Shown: piece after piece, positions 57,701 through 63,400 of the stretch
Position numbering within the stretch: position 1 is the stretch's first letter
Layout: the number at the start of each line of letters is the position of its first letter
NCBI RefSeq assembly: GCF_040869045.1
Contig: NC_090322.1
Span: forward strand, 181,225,477 to 181,289,476
Direction of reading: 5' to 3'
Origin: Eurosta solidaginis
Lineage: Eukaryota > Arthropoda > Insecta > Diptera > Tephritidae
Length of the DNA stretch: 64,000 nt
Notes under the pieces: generated by a model
The model's input: only the letters and a program-made list of their open reading frames with translations
Databases searched by the model: none
Told to the model about the DNA's origin: nothing
Program-made: the position numbers and the translations under genes

Positions 57701-57705
57701 ATTAG
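24481..57705 (+). CDS. HFM1: HFM1/MER3-like DNA helicase gene, C-terminal part (7 exons, partial)
   Basis: Seven exons joined by GT-AG introns keep one frame of about 400 codons: 24481-24709, 30747-30895, 30987-31159, 31406-31503, 33352-33593, 57316-57533, 57605-57705. The product runs through the winged-helix and Sec63-like part of a Ski2-like helicase. Landmarks: ESHLHKHLAEHLNSEI, NPSHYGLDE, MAKYYLCFETMK, LRVNEKR, RFPRAGRIKTRE, KLWENSEYAAKQL, MIIVGDSSNQLLL. Family knowledge: HFM1/MER3 unwinds D-loops to promote interhomologue crossovers in meiosis. The DExH helicase core must lie 5' and was not found in 1-24480; at least one exon is missing 3'. No stop or frameshift is seen, so I call it a working gene. 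ASCC3/Brr2 relatives are less likely because the Sec63 part follows the HFM1 pattern. Confidence 0.85.
25080..25550. repeat. AATTT/AATTAA-rich low-complexity block
   Basis: About 470 bp made almost only of TTTAATT/AATTAAAT words with internal partial duplications (for example TTAATTTAGTGGAATTTAAT at 25161 and 25279). It lies in an HFM1 intron. Probably a simple-sequence expansion. Confidence 0.8.
25551..26880. other. Intronic sequence, no element recognised
   Basis: AT-rich with ACATATAC-type simple words near 26130-26190; no gene or element termini seen. Confidence 0.4.
26881..27579. mobile_element. Fold-back/MITE-like element with long inverted arms
   Basis: Left ATATATGGGGTATTCCATCC and right GGATGGAATACCCCATATAT are perfect inverted ends; the pairing continues for about 80 bp (GACCAATTTTGAACCC.. 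/ ..TTCAAAATTGGTC). Inner blocks also pair: AATCCCGGAGTGGGCCGAGA at 26991 with TCTCGGCCCACTCCGGGATT at 27182, and GACCGTTTGGGATC at 27109 with GATCCCAAACGGTC at 27364. Frames over it are by-products of this symmetry. It lies in an HFM1 intron. Confidence 0.75.
27840..28745. repeat. Tandem array, about 7 units of roughly 127 bp
   Basis: Each unit contains GGATATCAAATGAAAGCTGT, TTTCATACCTATTGGTGAC, CGAGATATAGGCCAAAACGT and GGACCCGGGCACCC. A three-unit block starting near 28012 is repeated almost exactly near 28401 (offset about 389 bp), a sign of recent unequal exchange. The unit is related to those of the arrays at 45.9 and 60.5 kb. Confidence 0.85.
28925..29245. repeat. Purine-rich interspersed repeat ending in GTCTGCTAG
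   Basis: Purine-rich tract (GAGAAGAGAAAAGAGGG type) followed by GGGCAGAACACCGTCTGCC and TGGTCTGCTAG. The same architecture is at 16900-17262, and a related end (CTAGCAGTCCTGCCCGGAC) sits at 57836. The adjacent tandem array may belong to the same element. Class unknown. Confidence 0.4.
29246..30746. other. Intronic sequence, no element recognised
   Basis: Very AT-rich, with A- and T-runs; nothing with a coding or repeat signature was seen before the exon at 30747. Confidence 0.4.
30747..30895 (+). CDS. HFM1: HFM1-like exon 2 in window
   Basis: The acceptor follows a T-run (TTTCTAG). The 149-nt exon completes the split codon and encodes CLVHIQDLENAGLIKR, then SNGKLMAKYYLCFETMKLF, the start of the Sec63-like domain (tyrosine pair and F-E-T helix). 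The donor GTACCT is weak; the next intron is only 91 nt. Confidence 0.88.
30987..31159 (+). CDS. HFM1: HFM1-like exon 3 in window
   Basis: The acceptor TTATTGCAG and donor GTAAAT bound 173 nt. It encodes ETYLKILDLVVRCREFSEF, LRVNEKRILNALN and RFPRAGRIKTREDKI. The E-F, L-R-x-N-E-K and R-F-P...G-R-I-K-T-R-E motifs are the strongest HFM1 signature in the window. Confidence 0.92.
31406..31503 (+). CDS. HFM1: HFM1-like exon 4 in window
   Basis: 98 nt between acceptor TTTTAAG and donor GTAAGT. It encodes LLQAILGNVTIASPTLAQE then SLKMLRIADRIAK, the helix pair of the Sec63 domain after the R-x-K-T-R-E motif. Both split codons at its ends give cysteine. Confidence 0.88.
31560..32830 (-). pseudogene. 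LOA-type retrotransposon relic in the HFM1 intron between exons 4 and 5
   Basis: On the - strand: VTEVKSLGVTFDSKLLWRK, RAIMVCRRFAGKSWGS and LIVRPFIVCRAVVWASA (RT thumb), then KDGSKTPEAVEAGIFWPR, PLGKYPSIFQSEVIAK (RNase H; the usual FQAE is FQSE) and, further on, WLGYLSTEK. The order RT then RNase H on one strand fits a single relic. Stops and frameshifts are frequent. It lies wholly inside the 1,848-nt intron. Confidence 0.7.
33352..33593 (+). CDS. HFM1: HFM1-like exon 5 in window
   Basis: 242 nt between acceptor TTTTAAG and donor GTGAGT, ending in phase 0. It encodes AYAFQLGRYKALLHTVTIAK, CFHAKLWENSEYAAKQLQ and VNAGKTSLKSLRVTDAR. The KLWENS box and the following helix-hairpin-helix-like N-A-G segment are typical of HFM1. 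The following intron is 23,722 nt. Confidence 0.92.
33871..34013 (-). mobile_element. tRNA-derived SINE, internally deleted copy
   Basis: On the - strand the head GCGGTGTGTTGGTAGCATGC (A box region) and GGTCATGGGTTCAAATGC (B box GGGTTCAAAT) are followed at once by the SINE tail segment AGGAGCACGACACAAATCGG. The middle of the complete copy (55801-56165) is missing. Confidence 0.7.
34014..34731. other. Intronic sequence with possible element flank
   Basis: Contains CAGTGTCGAGCCATCG at 34381 followed by a GGGGCCCGG-rich stretch (34410-34442), possibly the left end of the hAT-like element downstream. No firm match with its right end was found. Confidence 0.35.
34732..35992 (+). pseudogene. hAT-type (ZMYM1/DUF4371-like) transposase, deleted copy
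   Basis: The + strand reads WSATKEALFCFPCRLFS (TTF-type zinc finger), KGWKRLHDKIPE, a stop near 34997, WREILRRILDVVLFLGEKG, then NEFIEICASQVIRKIESE, YYTVIVDATPYSAH (first catalytic Asp region) and DDCRGQEYDNRSNMKGH (normally CRGQGYDN). The C-terminal part resumes at 35640 (VFYVLLDCLIGNMTRRFE ... DLIDEIIHLKAIHLANLG). The middle, with the remaining catalytic region, is deleted near 35620. A hairpin (35903-35944), a 22-nt C run and a CAGTAGCGCGTTTGAG inverted end (35992-35977) close the element. Dead copy. Confidence 0.7.
35946..35967. repeat. Poly(C) run of 22
   Basis: Homopolymer of 22 C between the hairpin and the terminal inverted repeat of the hAT-like relic. Runs like this are often miscounted in sequencing. 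Confidence 0.9.
35993..36881. other. Intronic sequence, nothing recognised
   Basis: AT-rich intron sequence with no coding signature. Confidence 0.4.
36882..38237 (-). mobile_element. Second LTR copy, split by a MITE
   Basis: 36882-37019 (CTTCTGCTAACGTTCGAATC ... GTGTTTAAAT) and 37768-38237 (TTTAAATCAAACTG ... TTTTATACTCTCTGTTG ... GTGTGAGTAAC) match the solo LTR at 8320-8846 on the same strand. The LTR's left 35 bp and right end are missing here; a piece like its right end (GTGATGCTAATATTCGCCACA) occurs at 55368, beyond the Helentron cluster. Confidence 0.6.
37020..37767. mobile_element. hAT-type MITE with 14-bp perfect inverted ends
   Basis: The left CAGACGTCGGCAAA and right TTTGCCGACGTCTG are perfect inverted repeats. 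They are flanked by GTTTAAAT and CTTTAAAT, an 8-bp duplication with one mismatch; the uninterrupted LTR at 8.5 kb has GTGTTTAAATCAAAC at this point. An 8-bp duplication and a CAG end fit hAT. Inside, AATGCGCACAATG (37536) and CATTGTGCGCATT (37620) also form an inverted pair. A frame at 36966-37262 crosses the boundary and is not a gene. Confidence 0.8.
38249..39203 (+). mobile_element. DINE-1-like (Helentron) element, 3' fragment (D1)
   Basis: Matches the 3' body of the elements at 45.8-54.1 and 60.4-63.9 kb: ATTATGGCATTTTTTTC, GTGGGCGTGG and GGAGCCACGCCC blocks, the GGACGGAC microsatellite (39024-39060) and the terminal stem-loop GAGCTCTGCTCAACTGAGTA (39178-39203). CACGCCCAC blocks, the GACGGACATGGC tract and a 3' hairpin are remembered hallmarks of INE-1/DINE-1. 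5' part missing. Confidence 0.65.
39204..39811 (+). repeat. Second Helentron-like family (F2), internal fragment a
   Basis: Begins ATAGGTAGGTACTTTGTGTG directly behind the end of D1 and contains repeated blocks ACCACCGGTCTCTATGATTT, CAGACAACAATATATGCTAT and GGTGAAATTTGAAGCTTCTA. It ends AAACGATTTTTAAGATAAAT. A nearly identical unit is at 45198-45786. Confidence 0.7.
39812..40569 (+). mobile_element. F2 Helentron-like element b, 5' part
   Basis: Starts again with ATAGGTAGGTACTTTG and runs through the same internal repeats to GCATACAAACAGAC, where R1 copy B interrupts it. The sequence resumes at 45034. The uninterrupted version is at 54108-55352. Confidence 0.7.
40590..41908 (+). pseudogene. 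R1-clade ORF1 remnant (copy B)
   Basis: Two good stretches, 40801-41205 and about 41190-41908, in different frames. The second retains the knuckles CYRCWGYGNIAQKC, CRKCGQEGHKAASC and CALCGGQHSAGSFKC. The shift lies in an A-run where copy A reads KKKSKKKS. A further short part at 40590-40790 matches copy A before the small deletion. Confidence 0.85.
41869..44721 (+). pseudogene. R1-clade ORF2 remnant (copy B)
   Basis: Endonuclease start (MPTTRGQQND ... LQLNLNHCEAA) at 41869-42147 ends at a TGA at 42146. From 42178 to 44721 an 847-codon frame keeps GDFNAW, SDHKAISVEL, GGVPQGSVLGPTLWN and GYADD. The C-terminal finger is damaged (TTELEIMFYC, His lost) and the protein ends early at GVFGEE. Between endonuclease and RT it keeps ETLLPAQ, where copy A lost residues, so the two copies derive from a common parent and neither from the other. 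Confidence 0.85.
45034..45197 (+). mobile_element. F2 Helentron-like element b, 3' part with terminal hairpin
   Basis: GACGGACAGACAGACAGACGG, then CATGGCTAAATCAACGCAGC and, at the end, ATACCATTTCATTTTCATG followed by AAAGGTAT. ATACC/GGTAT and TTTCAT/ATGAAA pair as a terminal stem-loop, as expected at the 3' end of Helentron-type elements. Continues the part at 39812-40569. Confidence 0.65.
45198..45786 (+). repeat. F2 family, fragment c
   Basis: ATAGGTAGGTACTTTGTGTG ... AAACGATTTTTAAGATAAAT, nearly the same unit and end points as 39204-39811. It directly follows the hairpin of element b and directly precedes the start of the D2 element. Confidence 0.7.
45900..47845 (+). repeat. Tandem array, about 15 units of 126-130 bp
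   Basis: Core per unit: ACGATATGGGTATCAAA, GGTGTTACTGAGCATTTTAA, GAGGGAGTGGGCATTAGG, GGTGGACGCCTTTTCGAGAT and GGTGGGCCAGGGGTGACTCT. Successive starts at 46041, 46171, 46301 and 46431 give a 130-bp period; later units are 126 bp when TGTG is lost. Units fall into two alternating types (ATTAGGGTGGGCC and ATAAAGGTGGACC), a higher-order pattern. Confidence 0.9.
48850..48861. repeat. Target-site duplication of the LOA-type insertion, left
   Basis: TATGGCATTAAA, repeated at 53324-53335. In the unbroken relatives at 38516 and 63158 the site reads ACTTATGGCATTAAAAGTAT once. Confidence 0.88.
48857..50452 (-). pseudogene. LOA-type ORF2, reverse transcriptase part (inverted segment)
   Basis: 531 codons: KSPGPDGIFPAML, FLDIAGAFNNVAKW, LQGGVLSPLLW, TAYADDVAIVISGK, KYLGIILDSKLSWK. 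The stop lies in the flanking duplication because the segment is cut at the inversion point. Upstream it is out of frame with the endonuclease: a short duplication of an AAGAAGAAATGTT-like word near 50450-50490 shifts the frame. The normal continuation (RNase H) is on the other strand at 52168-53220. Confidence 0.88.
50389..51381 (-). pseudogene. LOA-type ORF2, endonuclease part (inverted segment)
   Basis: 330 codons starting VLRVLQINLQHSKVASSEL, with LIQEPWLSSGG, GADANAHHNAWGG, NVLDITLSSE and SFSDHAYISFSI: an apurinic-type endonuclease (N, E, D, SDH residues kept). It runs into the frameshifting duplication near 50450, after which the true frame continues in the RT part. Start codon overlaps the end of the Gag frame (51341) by about 40 bp. 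Confidence 0.85.
51341..52155 (-). pseudogene. LOA-type ORF1 (Gag-like), 5'-incomplete and frameshifted
   Basis: Pieces in order: MTTERWRSVERELISLMLKM (near 52130-52070), then KMIACDNIASLRWLEEVLLQ and VWIPCVMKSEDTLRLLQNQN (52013-51590), then NVLEEDQPLNGAVTRTEEHT to the end at 51341. The frame changes near 52020 and near 51580. No zinc knuckles are seen. The 5' end is cut at the inversion junction (52150-52167). Confidence 0.7.
52168..53220 (+). pseudogene. LOA-type ORF2, RNase H and C-terminal zinc region
   Basis: 351 codons open from AKNKALTTATRLDASG. RNase H residues are complete: VYTDGSKIVEGVG (Asp), FQAEILAV (Glu), YIDSQAAIKAI (Asp), WVPGHMGIDGNEKADELAK (His, Asp). Then LKREDCRLMTGILTGHCLL and the finger CRKCGLEEETIEHVLCSC. 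It is the 3' part of ORF2, not an independent gene: the first ATG (52282) is internal. RNase H removes RNA from the RNA-DNA hybrid. Separated from the polymerase by the inversion. Confidence 0.88.
53324..53335. repeat. Target-site duplication of the LOA-type insertion, right
   Basis: TATGGCATTAAA after the 3' end CAACCTACCTACC; identical to 48850-48861. Confidence 0.88.
54108..55352 (+). mobile_element. F2 Helentron-like element d, uninterrupted
   Basis: Begins ATAGGTAGGTACTTTGTGTG right after the end of D2 and ends with the hairpin region ATACCATTTCATTTTCATG...AAAGTAT. It contains AT microsatellites (54415-54475, 54728-54780) and the tract ACAGACAGACGGACAGACGG (55191-55213) in which copy B is inserted in element b. 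No coding frame. Confidence 0.65.
55353..55800. other. Intronic sequence with an LTR-like end
   Basis: GTGATGCTAATATTCGCCACA at 55368 matches the terminal 20 bp of the solo LTR (8826-8846). The rest (55390-55800) is unidentified; ATTGATGTTATGA-type words occur but no element end. Confidence 0.4.
55801..56165 (-). mobile_element. tRNA-derived SINE, complete copy
   Basis: Read on the - strand from 56165: GCGGCC..., A-box region GAGGTGTGAGGGTAGCGTGC (56156-56137), B box GGGTTCACACCC (56112-56101) in a CCCGGGTTC...CCCGGG stem, a 250-bp body, the segment GAGGAGCACGACGCAAATTG and an ATTTATTTATTT tail (55801-55825). The A and B boxes are RNA polymerase III promoter elements. Two other copies are at 33871-34013 and 21540-21650. 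Confidence 0.8.
56560..57050 (-). pseudogene. Non-LTR reverse-transcriptase relic
   Basis: The - strand has WFVDVESALNNARAGVIESF (LDIEGAFNN-like motif), then EKTELLLFLRKKKLPTCE, and SNRAKHLGLRIATELV in place of KYLGLxLDxKLxW. The YADD region between is lost. Similar in style to LOA/R1-type polymerases; several stops. It lies 260 bp upstream of HFM1 exon 6. Confidence 0.6.
57316..57533 (+). CDS. HFM1: HFM1-like exon 6 in window
   Basis: The acceptor TTTCATTGGCAG begins a 218-nt exon with donor GTAATT. It encodes ILNKSYPFGDEILQNLQQT and, near the end, NAMIIVGDSSNQLLLFIE, the beta-rich end of the Sec63 domain. It continues exon 5 in frame in spite of the 23.7-kb intron. Confidence 0.88.
57605..57705 (+). 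CDS. HFM1: HFM1-like exon 7 in window
   Basis: The acceptor TTTTTTTAG follows a 71-nt intron; donor GTAAAG. It encodes DALLLEYGCFAKTIKLPN then PHVEKIYAHVIHATL and ends one base into a codon, so at least one further exon exists downstream. I saw no convincing next exon before 64000. Confidence 0.82.
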
Positions 57706-57835
57706 GTAAAGTATGGTAGTAAGTACATTTAAGGAACCACTTTGAGGATCTCATCTCACACTATACCAAGAGGTGTTAGACAATGCAGTTATAAATGCAT
57801 GGGGGATGAATTACTTTTTGTTTTCATTATAAACT

Positions 57836-57860
57836 AGCAGTCCTGCCCGGACTTCTGTTT
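57836..57860. repeat. Repeat end CTAGCAGTCCTGCCCGGAC
   Basis: Resembles, in inverse orientation, the GTCTGCCTGGTCTGCTAG end of the purine-rich repeat at 29221-29239. A short trace only. Confidence 0.3.
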
Positions 57861-57890
57861 AACTGCGTAGTTTAAGAATTTTTAGGTCGT

Positions 57891-58616
57891 ATGCGTCTAT
57901 TGAAGAACGTCCCTTGCTTCAAGGATTTAAACTGCCTAGTTACTTGGTGCAATGTCAATTCAATGCCCCTGAACCGCAATAAATGCAAATTCATGTGCCT
58001 CTCTCGAAGATCTTTGCCAGTAGCCTCTTACGTAATTTATAATTTTTGTCTTCTATCAGTAAACTATTTTGTGGACTTGGGAGTCACGATAGATACTAAA
58101 CTTAGTTTCAACCTTCATATTAATGGTGCTGTCAATAAGGCTAGAGGTGTTCTTTCATTCGTGAAACGGTGGTCCAAAGAATTTAGTGACCCTTATGTAA
58201 CTAAAGCACTTTTTACCACTTTAGTTAGACGGATACTAGAATACGGATCAATAGTCTGGAATCCAAAATATTGAGTTCATACATATAGACTTGAATCAAT
58301 ACAAAAGCAATTTCTAATTTTCTCCTAAAGACATTTTCAGTGGGACTCTGGGTATGATGATCTTCCACCTTATACTAGTCGGTTGAAGCTTATCAATCTT
58401 CCAACTCTTGCAAGTCGTAGAGAAATGCTATTCGTAATATTTATGGCTAAACTACTGAATAGATTGATTTCTAGCCCAATTCTCTTGAACGAAGTTATCT
58501 TTAACGTCCCATCACGGGTGTCAAGACAATACAAACCTCTTCTTTTGAGGAAGTGTATAACTAATTTCGAATTAAATGAACCTTTTCGGTGTTTGTGTCA
58601 TGAACACTCATTCTAG
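57891..58616 (+). pseudogene. 5'-truncated non-LTR reverse transcriptase (Jockey/CR1-like)
   Basis: One frame through two stops (TGA 58272, TAA 58326): LVTWCNVNSMPLNRNKCKFM, LGVTIDTKLSFNLHINGAVN, RRILEYGSIVWNPKY, then LESIQKQFLIFS, RHFQWDSGYDDLPPY and LINLPTLASRREMLFVIFM. It begins after the YADD motif and has no RNase H. It follows HFM1 exon 7 by under 200 bp, inside the next intron. The clade is uncertain. Confidence 0.75.
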
Positions 58617-60411
58617 TTCATTTGATATAACGGATTCTCTTTTTACCATAAAGAAAACTGCCCTATCCTCTCTTAACTCGTAACAAAAACAAATAATAAT
58701 AAAAATTTTAAGTACCAAAAATGTTCACCTACTTAACAATGTAGTATATGTATAATTTCTAACTGTTATGTACATATAATACTCAGCTGATGATTTTTAT
58801 TCTGTAGCTGAGCAGTTTTAGATCTCAACGCTTAACAAATCTCCGCCTATCAACAACTCGGCAAAAACAAATCCGTGCGTCATGCCGGTGCGCCCTTGCG
58901 TCGTTTGGGCGGGCCTTGGAGGGTATTAATCCGCTGTGTATTATTATAGAAAAGAAAGAAATTCATAAAAGATTCTGTGTCTCAGTCCACTCTCTTCGTA
59001 CCCTTCATCCCTTTTTTCCCCCTTTTCCTTTCTCTCACTCTATGCATATATCTTTCTCTTTTCCTATCGCTTTTCGACTAACTATGTCATTCACACTTCC
59101 CTTATCACAAAATACACCTTTACCCCTACCAGTACATTTATTTACACCTCTCCCACTCTTTCGAAAATATTGTAATTAAGGTTAGATTTGCTGAACATTT
59201 TGTACCTTCATGCGTAGCTGATACAATTTTATATGACAGAGTGGGTTTTGGTTGCGGTAGAGTCTCTGCTTGGTTACGTATGTACATATTTACCCTACCT
59301 CGAGCAAGTAGACCACACGATTTTTTCGAATAAAATTAATCAGTAGTCCATTTATAGTTCTAAGCCCACTAGTCCTTAAACAGACTCCAAGTGGTCAGCG
59401 GAACTATGAGATCCGTACGATTTGCTGCGTAGGCTTCACCTGCATCTAGTTTAGGTGTATGATCAGCGCCAAAGTTATATGGAACTGAGATCGAAAAAGT
59501 TCCTCTTATTCCAGAGCGAGGTCAGACGTTAGGGAATGAGAGCACTTGCTCTGTTCATGGAATATTCGCCTTTCAGAATAGCTTGACAAGCGCTACGTCG
59601 ATATCGCCTCCTTCGAGGTAAACAGCTTTTCTGGTTATCTAATAACGCTGTTATGGATACGCATTTTCGGTGGAAGCAGTAAGGAAGGCGGTCGGCATGA
59701 TGTGGTGGTGCACAGTGGCTAGTCATTGTCGGCTGGGGCGGGTCCTTGCCAACCTTACTGTTCCTGCGCCATAAACAGAAAAAAGTTCCTATCATGCCTG
59801 TCAAAACTGAAAGCTGTCAAAATCAAAAACCCTGACAGAAGCGCAGAGACCGACTCAAAACGCTTATAAATTCAAACTAAAAAACATCCGGCCGAACCGG
59901 ATGTCACGGACAGACCGTTAACATTCAAAATTTACATTCAAAAAAAAAAAAAAATAAAAATAAAAAAAAAAAAAAATTCAAAAAAAATATCTAACGCAAA
60001 AAAAAATTACCGAACCGGACATGGCCGGTTACTAACGCTGAAATTTAAAAAAACGCTGAAAAATTAAAATACAAAAAGGAAAAGGGCCGAATATAACTTG
60101 GGGGCGCCGCGGGTGTTGTTGCGACGCCCGGTGCTTGTCCCACCCTCAAAATCCATGACCACCGACGCACCCAAATTTCGGTGGCCCCTTACCTGAATGC
60201 CTAAGTGCCTTCTAAAAGAATGTAGACGCCAGCATTCCCATTTTAAGTACTTATTTATTTATAATTCATTTCTATTAACGTATGTATGCAACAAAAAAAA
60301 TAAGATAGTGCTGGTTTCTTAACCAGGGCTACAGCATTGTTGAACTACGATAGCTATTTACACTATGAAAATGTAGGTAAGAGTGTGTAGTGTATAAAGT
60401 GAGAAAAAACA
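58617..60411. other. No supported gene; GC-rich island and A-runs
   Basis: 59886-59904 holds CATCCGGCCGAACCGGATG, a near-perfect palindrome. A-runs occupy 59940-60010, and a GC-rich island at 60095-60200 contains GGGGGCGCCGCGGGTGTTG. It looks like part of an unidentified repeat. Frames at 58916-59179 (+) and 59529-59804 (-) show no motif. Confidence 0.4.
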
Positions 60412-63400
60412 AGTAAGGAAGGCTAAGTTCGGGTGTAACCGAACATTACATACTCAGTTGAGAGCTATGGAGACAAAATAAGGAAAATCACCATGTAGGA
60501 AAATGAACCTAGGGTAACCCTGGAATGTGGTTGTATGACATGTGTTTCAAATGGAAGGTATTAAAGAGTATTTTAAGAGAGAGTAGGCCATAGTTCTATG
60601 GATGGACGCCATTTAGGGATATCGCCATAAAGGTGGACCAGGGCTGACTCTAGAATTTGTTTGTACGATATGGGTATCAAATGAAAGGTGTTACTGAGCA
60701 TTTTAATAGGGAGTGGGCCTTAGGTCTATCGGTGGACGCCTTTTCGAGATATCGCCATTGAGGTGGACCAGGGGTGACTCTAGAATGTGTTTGTACGATA
60801 TGGGTATCAAATGAAAGCTGTTAATGAAAAGGAGTGATCCTTAGTTCCATAGGTGGACGCCGTTTCGAGATATCGCCATAAAGGTGGACCAGGGGTGTCT
60901 CTAGAATGTGTTTGTACGATATGGGAATCAAATAAAAGGTGTTACTGAGCATTTTAAGAGGGAGTGGGCATTAGGTCTATAGGTGGACGCCTTTTCGAGA
61001 TATCGCCATTAGGGTGGGCCAGGGGTGACTCTAGAATGTTTGTACGATATGGATATCAAACGAAAAGTGTTACTGAGCATTTTAAGAGGGAGTGGGCATT
61101 AGGTCTATAGGTGGACGCCTTTTCGAAATGTCGCCATTAGAGTGGGCCAGGGGTGACTCTAGAATGTGTTTGTATGATATGGGTATCAAATGAAAGATGG
61201 TAATGAGTAAAAGGGAGTAATCCTTAGTTCTATAGGTGGACGCTTTTTCGAGATATCGGCATAAAGGTGGACCAAGGGTGAGTCTAGAATGTTTGTACGA
61301 TATGGGTATCAAACGAAAGGTGTTACTGAGCATTTTAAGAGGGAGTGGGCATGAGGTCTATAGGTGGACGCCTTTTCGAGATATCGTCATTAGGGTGGGC
61401 CAGGGGTGACTCTAGAATGTGTTTGTACGCTATGGGTATCAAACGAAAGGTGTTACTGAGCATTTTAAGAGGGAGTGGGCATTAGGTCTATAGGTGGACG
61501 CCTTTTCGAGATATCGCCATTAGGGTGGGCCAGGGGTGACTCTAGAATGTTTGTACGATATGGGTATCAAACGAAAGGTGTTACTGAGCATTTTAAGAGG
61601 GAGTGGGCATTAGGTCTATAGGTGGACGCCTTTTCGAGATATAGCCATTAGGGTGGGCCAGGGGTGACTCTAGAATGTGTTTGTACGATATGGGTATCAA
61701 ATGAAAGATGGTAATGAGTATTTTAATACGGAGTAATCCTTAGTTCTATAGGTGGACGCCTTTTCGAGATATCGCCATAAAGGTGGACCAAGGGTGACTC
61801 TAGAATGTTTGTACGATATGGGTATCAAACGAAAGGTGTTACTGAGCATTTTAAGAGGGAGTGGGCATTAGGCCTATAGGTGGACGCCTTTTCGAGATAT
61901 CGCCATTAGGGTGGGTCAGGGTGAATCTAGAATGTGTTTGTACGATATGGGTATCAAATGAAAGGTGGTAATGAGTATTTTAAAAGGGAGTAATCCTTAG
62001 TTCTATAGGTGGACGCCTTTTAGAGATATCGCCATAAAGGTGGACCAAGGGAGACTGTAGAATGTTTGTACAATATGGGTATCAAACGAAAGGTGTTACT
62101 GAGCATTTTAAGAGGGAGTGGGCATTAGGTCTGTAGGTGGACGCCTTTTCGAGATATCGCCATTAGGGTGGGCCAGGGGTGACTCTAGAATGTTTCTACG
62201 ATATGGGTATCAAACGAAAGGTGTTACTGAGCATTTTAAGAGGGAGTGGGCATTAGGTCTATAGGTGGACGTCTTTTCGAGATATCGCCATTAGGGTGGG
62301 CCAGGGGTGACTCTGGAATGTTTGTACGATATGGGTATCAAACGAAAGGTGTTACTGAGCATTTTAAGAGGGAGTAGACATTAGGTCTATAGGTGGACGC
62401 CTTTTCGAGATATCGTCATTAGGGTGGGCCAGGGGTGACTCTAGAATGTTTGTACGATATGGGTATCAAACGAAAGGTTTTACTGAGCATTTTAAGAGGG
62501 AGTGGGCATTAGGTCTATAGGTGGACGCCTTTTCGAGATATCGCCATTAGGGTGGGCCAGGGGTGAATCTAGAATGTGTTTGCACGATATGGATATCAAA
62601 TTAAAGGTATTAATGAGGGTTTTAAAAGCGAGTGGCCCTTAGATGTATATGTGAGGGCGTTCTCGCGATATCGACCAAAATGTGGACCAGGTGATCCAGA
62701 AAATCATCTGTCGGGTACTGCTAATTTATTTATATATGCAATTCCACTAACAGTATTCCTGCCAAGATTTCAAGGGCTGTTGATTTCGCCTTGTAGAACT
62801 TTTTCATTTTCTTCTACTTAATATGGTAGGTGTCACACCCATTTTACAAAGTTTTTTCCAAAGTTATATTTTGTGTCAATAAACCAATCCAGTTACCATT
62901 TTTCATCCCTTTTTTCGTATTTGGTATAGAATTATGACATTTTTTCATTTTTCGTAATTTTCGATATCGATAAAGTGGGCGTGGTTATGGTCGGATTTCG
63001 GCCATTTTTTATATTAACGGCCGAGCGGAAGGACATACGGTGGACTGTGTATAAAAACTGGGCGTGGCTTCCACCGATTTTCACAGAGAACAGTTAGCGT
63101 CATAGAATCTATGCCCCTACCAAATTTGAGAAGGATTGGTAAATTTTTGTTCGACTTATGGCATTAAAAGTATTCTAGACAAACTAAATGAAAATGGGCG
63201 GAGCCACGCCCATTTTGAAAATTTCTTTTATTTTTGTATTTTGTTGCATCATATCATTACTGGAGTTGAATTTTTACTTAATTTACTTATATACAGTAAA
63301 GATATTAAATTTTTTGTTAAAATTTGAATTTAAAAAAATTTTTTTTTAAAAAGTGGGCGTGTTCTTCATCCAATTTTGCTAGTTTTTATTTAGCACATAT

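Noticed and set aside
24481..57705. HFM1-like exons as a decayed pseudogene
   Set aside because: All seven exons keep frame, phase and splice sites with no stop, including short 98-101-nt exons, which is unlikely without selection.
58916..59179. + strand frame of 87 codons after the RT relic
   Set aside because: Low-complexity Phe/Pro/Leu-rich translation of a pyrimidine tract; no motif or splice partner.
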